From: Cupriavidus sp. WGlv3
GTDB taxonomy: Bacteria; Pseudomonadota; Gammaproteobacteria; Burkholderiales; Burkholderiaceae
Length of the DNA: 64,000 nt
Direction: 5' to 3'
Assembly: GCF_023952475.1 (NCBI RefSeq)
Contig: NZ_JALHRX010000004.1
Location: forward strand, 1 to 64,000
Part shown: piece after piece, positions 59,708 through 64,000 of the stretch
Layout of the letters: each line of letters starts with the position of its first letter
How positions within the stretch are numbered: the first letter of the stretch is position 1
The notes under the pieces: generated by a model
What the model was told of the DNA's origin: nothing
The model's database searches: none
The model's input: only the letters and a program-made list of their open reading frames with translations
Translations under genes and position numbers: made by a program

Positions 59708-60442
59708 TTAGCCCGCCGTGCGTTTCATGCGAGTCGTAACGGAGAATGTTTCCGCGGGATGAATGGTCACGGACACCTCGAATGTTTCGCCGGCCTCGTC
59801 GAAATAGCGGCGCACGATCTTCAGTACAGGCGATCCCAACTCCAGGCCCAGTGCATGGCCGATGCGCGAATCCTGCAGCGTCGAGGCTCGTACGTCCTGT
59901 TCGATCTCGGCTATCCGTCGGCCGTGGCGTGACTCGATCAAGGCGCTGACCAGGACGTCCGGTGTGTCGCGGACGATGGGCCCGATGTCGGCATAGCTTG
60001 CGTCGATATAGATGTCGGTCCAGGCCATTGGTGCAGCGCTGGCGTCCTCGTCAAGTCGTACGCTTGAAATGCGCAGCCACAACGTATCGGGCGCACCTCC
60101 AAGGTCCGCTGCTACTTCCGCCGGCGCGGTCGCCGTTTCCACCGACTGCACCACGCGGCGGTGCGTTTCACCAAACTGCATCAGGTCTTCCACGGACGCC
60201 AGCGTCGGCTTGAACACCGCCTTTGGCCGCATGGCTTCCACGCGGGTGCCGACGTTCTTGCGGCGCGATACCAACCCCAGGTCCTGCAGTTCTTGCAGCA
60301 CCGCACGGATCGTGTAGCGACTGGCCTGGTACTGCTCGCATAGCTCGAACTCTGTTGGCAGCAGCGTGCCCACCGCGAAGCGCCCTGAGGTGATCCCGTC
60401 CAGCAATTGGCCCTTGATCTCTGCGGAATTTGATTTGCTCAT
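59708..60442 (-). CDS. GntR-family regulator, HutC/UTRA subfamily
   Basis: A 244-residue regulator: winged helix at residues 5-70 (LLPTEFELCEQYQASRYTIRAVLQELQDLGLVSRRKNVGTRV) and UTRA ligand-binding domain (WLRISSVRLDEDASAAPMAWTDIYID, LELGSPVLKIVRRYFDEAGETFEVSV). It is divergent from the lyase-Bug-fumC operon. Twin palindromic sites in the gap are its likely operators. Confidence 0.9.
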   Translation of the reverse strand: MSKSNSAEIKGQLLDGITSGRFAVGTLLPTEFELCEQYQASRYTIRAVLQELQDLGLVSRRKNVGTRVEAMRPKAVFKPTLASVEDLMQFGETHRRVVQSVETATAPAEVAADLGGAPDTLWLRISSVRLDEDASAAPMAWTDIYIDASYADIGPIVRDTPDVLVSALIESRHGRRIAEIEQDVRASTLQDSRIGHALGLELGSPVLKIVRRYFDEAGETFEVSVTIHPAETFSVTTRMKRTAG

Positions 60443-60510
60443 TTGCCTTTTACAGCACTCTAACCGTCACCTAAAGCGTCCCTGGTTCAGGGTTAACGCG
60501 TATTTCCAAG

Positions 60511-60552
60511 ATATGTTCGAACATATTTAATGATGGATATGTTCGAACATAC
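60511..60552. promoter_or_regulatory. Twin GntR operators ATATGTTCGAACATAT
   Basis: A perfect 16-base palindrome ATATGTTCGAACATAT occupies 60511-60526; a second copy with one base changed (final C) occupies 60537-60552. They begin 26 bases apart and lie between the divergent GntR and lyase genes. Confidence 0.7.
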
Positions 60553-60587
60553 CCGAATTTCCGCCTGATTGCCATAAGGTCACATCC

Positions 60588-61961
60588 ATGCCCAACTACT
60601 CGATTCCTGCCGCCAGTACCGTCGTCGATTCCGCGCTGTTCCGCGATGCCTTCGGCACCAAGGCCATGCGCGAGATTTTCTCGGATGGTGCGCTGGTTCA
60701 ACGCTACATCGACGTCGAAGTTGCTCTGGCCAAGGCGGAGGCTCGCGTGGGCGTCATTCCCGCGGACGCCGCCGAGGCCATTGCCCGCGAATCCCGCATC
60801 GAGCGTATCGACTTCGACCATATGCGCGAGGAAACCGACATTGTCGGCTATCCGATCTTGCCGCTGGTACACCAATTGGTGGAAATGTGTGGCGAAGCCG
60901 GTCGGTATGTCCACTGGGGCGCCACCACGCAAGACATCATGGATACCGCCGTGGCCTTGCAGGTGCGCGACGCACTGGACAGCATCGATGCCGATATCCG
61001 CGAACTGCGGCGAATTCTCGCGGATCTCGCCGTCAAGCATCGCAACACCCCGATGGCCGGCCGCACTCACCTTCAACAAGCATTGCCGGTGACGTTCGGC
61101 TACAAGGTAGCGATCTGGCTGGCGATGTTCGACCGCCATCAGCAGCGCTTGGCCGAGTTGCGCCCGCGCGTGGCCGTCGTGGAATTTGCAGGCGCCGCCG
61201 GCACGCTTGCGTCGCTGGGCGACAAGGGGTTCGACGTGCAGCGCGCCCTGGCTCAGGAACTGGATCTCGGTGTGCCGGCCACTCCGTGGCATGTCGCGCG
61301 CGACGGCTTTGCTGAATCGGTGAACCTGTTGGCGTTGATCACCGGCTCGCTCGGCAAGATTGCGCTGGACATCATGATCATGGCCTCCACCGAGTTCGCC
61401 GAGGTCTACGAGCCCTTCGTCAAGGGGCGAGGCGCAAGCAGCACCATGCCGCAGAAGCGCAATCCGATCTCGAGCGAACTGATGCTCGCCGCTTCCAAGG
61501 CGGTGCGTCAACACGCCGGCCTGATGGTGGATGCGATGGTGCAGGACTTCGAACGCGCCACCGGCCCCTGGCATGCAGAGTGGATCGCCATCCCCGAGAG
61601 TTTCATCCTGACGGCCGGCGCACTCCACCAGGCGAAGTTCGCGCTGGGAGGGCTGATTGTCGATGCACCGCGCATGGCACAGAACCTCGGCATTTCGAAG
61701 GGCCTGATCGTGGCCGAGGCGGTGATGATGGGCATGGCTCCGCATATCGGCCGGCAGCAGGCCCATGACGTGGTCTACGACGCCTGCCGCACGGTGAACG
61801 AGAAGGGCGGCACGCTGGCAGAAGCGCTTCTGGCGTTGCCCGCGGTGACGCAGCACTTCGATCGCCCTGCCATCGAACACATGGTGGACCCGGTGAACTA
61901 CCTCGGCCTGGCTCCGCAAATGGTGGATCGCGCCGTTGCGCTGTCCGGCGAAGTGGCTTGA
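60588..61961 (+). CDS. PcaB/adenylosuccinate-lyase-like enzyme
   Basis: A 457-residue fumarase/aspartase-superfamily lyase. YVHWGATTQDIMDTA, MAGRTHLQQALPVTFGYKVA and GASSTMPQKRNPISSEL (catalytic Ser loop) match 3-carboxy-cis,cis-muconate cycloisomerase and class II adenylosuccinate lyase-like proteins. No protocatechuate genes accompany it; instead a Bug receptor and FumC follow, so a fumarate-releasing reaction on an imported succinyl compound is more likely than the beta-ketoadipate step (inference). Confidence 0.82.
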   Translation: MPNYSIPAASTVVDSALFRDAFGTKAMREIFSDGALVQRYIDVEVALAKAEARVGVIPADAAEAIARESRIERIDFDHMREETDIVGYPILPLVHQLVEMCGEAGRYVHWGATTQDIMDTAVALQVRDALDSIDADIRELRRILADLAVKHRNTPMAGRTHLQQALPVTFGYKVAIWLAMFDRHQQRLAELRPRVAVVEFAGAAGTLASLGDKGFDVQRALAQELDLGVPATPWHVARDGFAESVNLLALITGSLGKIALDIMIMASTEFAEVYEPFVKGRGASSTMPQKRNPISSELMLAASKAVRQHAGLMVDAMVQDFERATGPWHAEWIAIPESFILTAGALHQAKFALGGLIVDAPRMAQNLGISKGLIVAEAVMMGMAPHIGRQQAHDVVYDACRTVNEKGGTLAEALLALPAVTQHFDRPAIEHMVDPVNYLGLAPQMVDRAVALSGEVA

Positions 61962-62010
61962 ACGCAAGCGCCCAGCTCTTGCAGGACAAAACTCATACAG
62001 GAGACAAAGC

Positions 62011-62997
62011 ATGCAACCTTTCACCAACTTCGTGCGCGCTGCACTCGCCGTCGCTACGTTCGCCGCCACAGCCTCGGTCCATGCCCAGGCGTGGCCGACC
62101 AAGCCGATCACGTGGATCGTCCCGTTCGCAGCCGGTGGCCCCACGGATGCGTTGGCACGCAATATTGCCGAACGCGTGTCGCGCGAGGTGGGGCAGTCGA
62201 TCGTCATCGACAACTCGCCAGGCGCCGGCGGTACGGTAGGGACGGCCAAGGCGGCCCGCGCTCAGGCCGACGGTTACACGATGCTGGTCGGGCACATGGG
62301 CTACATGGGCGCCGCCCCCGCGCTGTACAAGAAGCTGCCCTACGATCCGGTGAAAGACTTTGCCCCAGTATTTCGCTTCCCGGATACGCCGATGGTGCTG
62401 ATGGTCCGCAAGGACCATCCGGCCAAGGACGTGAAAGCGCTGGTCGAGTACGGCAAGCAGAACCCGGGCAAGCTGTTTATCAGCAATGCGGGCATGGGCT
62501 CCACGTCACACCTCATCGCGGCGATGTTCGCGTCGGCGGCAGGTATCAAGGTTTCGCTGGTGCCGTACAAGGGCGCGGGACCCGCGCTGATCGATGTGAT
62601 CGGGGGACAGGTCGATGGCATGTTCGACCAGACCAACACGGCCTTGCCGCAAATCACGGAAGCCAAGGTCCGTCCCCTCGCCGTCACCTCGGCAACGCGG
62701 GTGGGGCAGTTAAAAGACGTGCCGACGTTGGCGGAAACGGTGGCCCCCGGGTTCGAGGCCGCCACGTGGTACGGCATTTACGCCCCGAAAGGAACGCCGC
62801 AACCGGTGATCGACAAGGTGCAGGCCGCCTACCTTAAGGTGATGAAAGACAAGGCTTTCACCGACCGCCTGTCGGCGCAGGCCATCCAGATGCTGCCGGC
62901 GGACAAGTACACGGCCAGTGCGCTCGGCAAACATACCGAGAGCGAGGTCGCGCGCTGGAAGGTTCTGGCGGCCAAGGCAAATATCTCGCTGGATTGA
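62011..62997 (+). CDS. Bug-family (TctC) periplasmic solute receptor
   Basis: A 328-residue receptor: signal peptide RAALAVATFAATASVHAQ, then WPTKPITWIVPFAAGGPTDAL, DNSPGAGGTVGTAKAAR and LVPYKGAGPALIDVIGGQV. AGGAGA precedes ATG 62011. Located between the lyase and fumC in one operon. Confidence 0.92.
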   Translation: MQPFTNFVRAALAVATFAATASVHAQAWPTKPITWIVPFAAGGPTDALARNIAERVSREVGQSIVIDNSPGAGGTVGTAKAARAQADGYTMLVGHMGYMGAAPALYKKLPYDPVKDFAPVFRFPDTPMVLMVRKDHPAKDVKALVEYGKQNPGKLFISNAGMGSTSHLIAAMFASAAGIKVSLVPYKGAGPALIDVIGGQVDGMFDQTNTALPQITEAKVRPLAVTSATRVGQLKDVPTLAETVAPGFEAATWYGIYAPKGTPQPVIDKVQAAYLKVMKDKAFTDRLSAQAIQMLPADKYTASALGKHTESEVARWKVLAAKANISLD

Positions 62998-63000
62998 GCG

Positions 63001-64000
63001 ATGACAAAGACCCGCGTAGAGCACGACGCATTTGGTCCGGTCAGCATTCCGGCTGACCGGTACTGGGGCGCCCAGACCCAGCGCGCATTGGCCGTGTTCG
63101 ATATTGGTACCGAGCGGTTTCCCGAGTGCCTGATTCATGGGTTCGGCCTGCACAAGATGTCGGCGGCGATGGCGAACCTGAAGTGCGGCCAACTCGAGCC
63201 GGTTATCGCTGAAGCAATTGTTGCCGCAGCGGCGGAGGTGCGCAGCGGTGCGTTCGACGCGCACTTCCCGTTGACGATCTGGCAAACCGGGTCGGGCACC
63301 CAGACCAACATGAATGCCAACGAGGTCATCGCCAATCGCGCCAACGAACGGCTTGGCAAGCCGCTGGGGACGAAGCGCCCGGTCCATCCCAATGACCACG
63401 TGAACCGCTCGCAGTCCTCCAATGACAGCTTCCCGACGGTGATGCACCTGAGCGCCGTGATCGAGCTCGAGGAGCGGCTGCTGCCTGCACTGTCAGCGCT
63501 GCGCGACAGCCTCCAGACCCGCGCGGTGGCCTTCGCGGACATCCTCAAGCTGGCCCGGACGCATCTGATGGATGCGGTGCCCACCACGCTGGGACGCAGC
63601 TTCGAGGGTTTCGCGGCACAGGTAGGGCACGGCATCGAGAGAGTCGAGGCTACGATGCCACGCTTGCTCACCTTGCCGCAGGGCGGCACGGCGGCAGGCA
63701 CGGGGCTCAACGCCCCCATGGGCTTCGCAGAGGCATTCTGCGGGGAGGCGAGGCGCCTCACCGGCCTGTCTTTTCGGCCCAATCCGTGCAAGGTCGAAGG
63801 CATGGCTGCGCACGATGCCTTGCTCGAACTTTCGGGCGCACTGAACGTGATCGCCGTGTCGTTCATCAAGATCGCCAACGACCTGCGCTGGATGAGCTCC
63901 GGGCCGCACTGTGGCATTGGCGAACTGGTGATGCCCGATGACGGTCTGACGTCGTCGATCATGCCAGGCAAACGCAACCCGACCATCGCGGAAGTGATGG
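63001..64000 (+). CDS. fumC: Class II fumarate hydratase, 3' end outside window
   Basis: The first 333 residues of a FumC-type enzyme, starting three bases after the Bug stop. Conserved parts: RYWGAQTQRAL, WQTGSGTQTNMNANEVIANRA, HPNDHVNRSQSSNDSFPTVMHL, LKLARTHLMDAVPTTLG (catalytic His) and SSIMPGKRNPT. The signature loop normally reads MPGKVNP; here Val is replaced by Arg. It would hydrate fumarate to malate, a logical step after a fumarate-releasing lyase in the same operon, although the change in the loop leaves room for another dicarboxylate. Confidence 0.85.
   Translation, partial: MTKTRVEHDAFGPVSIPADRYWGAQTQRALAVFDIGTERFPECLIHGFGLHKMSAAMANLKCGQLEPVIAEAIVAAAAEVRSGAFDAHFPLTIWQTGSGTQTNMNANEVIANRANERLGKPLGTKRPVHPNDHVNRSQSSNDSFPTVMHLSAVIELEERLLPALSALRDSLQTRAVAFADILKLARTHLMDAVPTTLGRSFEGFAAQVGHGIERVEATMPRLLTLPQGGTAAGTGLNAPMGFAEAFCGEARRLTGLSFRPNPCKVEGMAAHDALLELSGALNVIAVSFIKIANDLRWMSSGPHCGIGELVMPDDGLTSSIMPGKRNPTIAEVM

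Overview
The window is high-GC (roughly 65%) DNA with the gene style of a Burkholderiaceae chromosome, most likely Cupriavidus or a close relative. The reasons are six Bug/TctC-type periplasmic receptors in 64 kb without any TctA/TctB membrane genes beside them, many LysR/IclR/GntR/AraC regulators next to single catabolic operons, class III CoA-transferases, and a type VI secretion effector block. The species call is an inference from gene content; no rRNA, tRNA, CRISPR array or complete insertion sequence was seen.

Layout. 1-5.1 kb: a T6SS effector block, with the end of a VgrG spike, a DUF4123 adaptor, two tandem DUF3304-like lipoproteins (the first cut short), a Tle1-type phospholipase and an unknown secreted protein. 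5.1-12.5 kb: LysR regulator, NepI-like efflux pump, a two-subunit molybdenum hydroxylase and an MscS channel. 12.5-16 kb: Bug receptor, AtuA-family pair and IclR regulator. 16.3-22 kb: a CapV-like patatin, a degenerate receiver protein, an Sfp-type phosphopantetheinyl transferase and a 1031-residue acetoacetyl-CoA-synthetase-like/carrier/thioesterase protein. 22.2-24.2 kb: arsR-arsC-acr3 with a 40-bp perfect palindrome at the arsR start codon. 25.3-29.2 kb: an amide-hydrolase cluster with an AraC-regulator/formamidase fusion, two XapX-type small membrane proteins and a second amidase. 29.6-38.6 kb: two CoA-transferases, an alpha-hydroxyketone quorum-sensing pair (CqsA/LqsA synthase and LqsS-type kinase), an acyl-CoA dehydrogenase/Bug operon and an IclR regulator. 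38.6-39.5 kb: a decayed DUF1016 nuclease gene. 39.6-43.2 kb: ArgH-like lyase + Bug with a divergent LysR. 43.4-50.6 kb: Rieske oxygenase, its reductase, an extra ketol-acid reductoisomerase, GntR, MFS transporter and class II aldolase. 50.7-55 kb: LysR, a Bug-PhzF-RidA operon and AraC. 55-58.8 kb: a second ArgH-like + Bug module with LysR, whose edge cuts an XRE/nucleotidyltransferase toxin-antitoxin pair. 59.7-64 kb: GntR and a PcaB/adenylosuccinate-lyase-like + Bug + FumC operon that runs off the window.

How the parts work together. Most of the window reads as independent substrate-capture-and-degrade modules: a regulator, a Bug receptor and one or two enzymes. Three of them pair a Bug receptor with a fumarase/aspartase-superfamily lyase, suggesting import and elimination of succinyl-type (fumarate-releasing) compounds. 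The most unusual items are the regulator-amidase fusion with its XapX partners, the AacS-type A-T-TE protein with its own Sfp-type activator, the CqsA/LqsS pair without a response regulator, and two well-defined operator sets (a GntR triple site at 46.3-47.6 kb, and the arsR palindrome, which predicts a leaderless mRNA).
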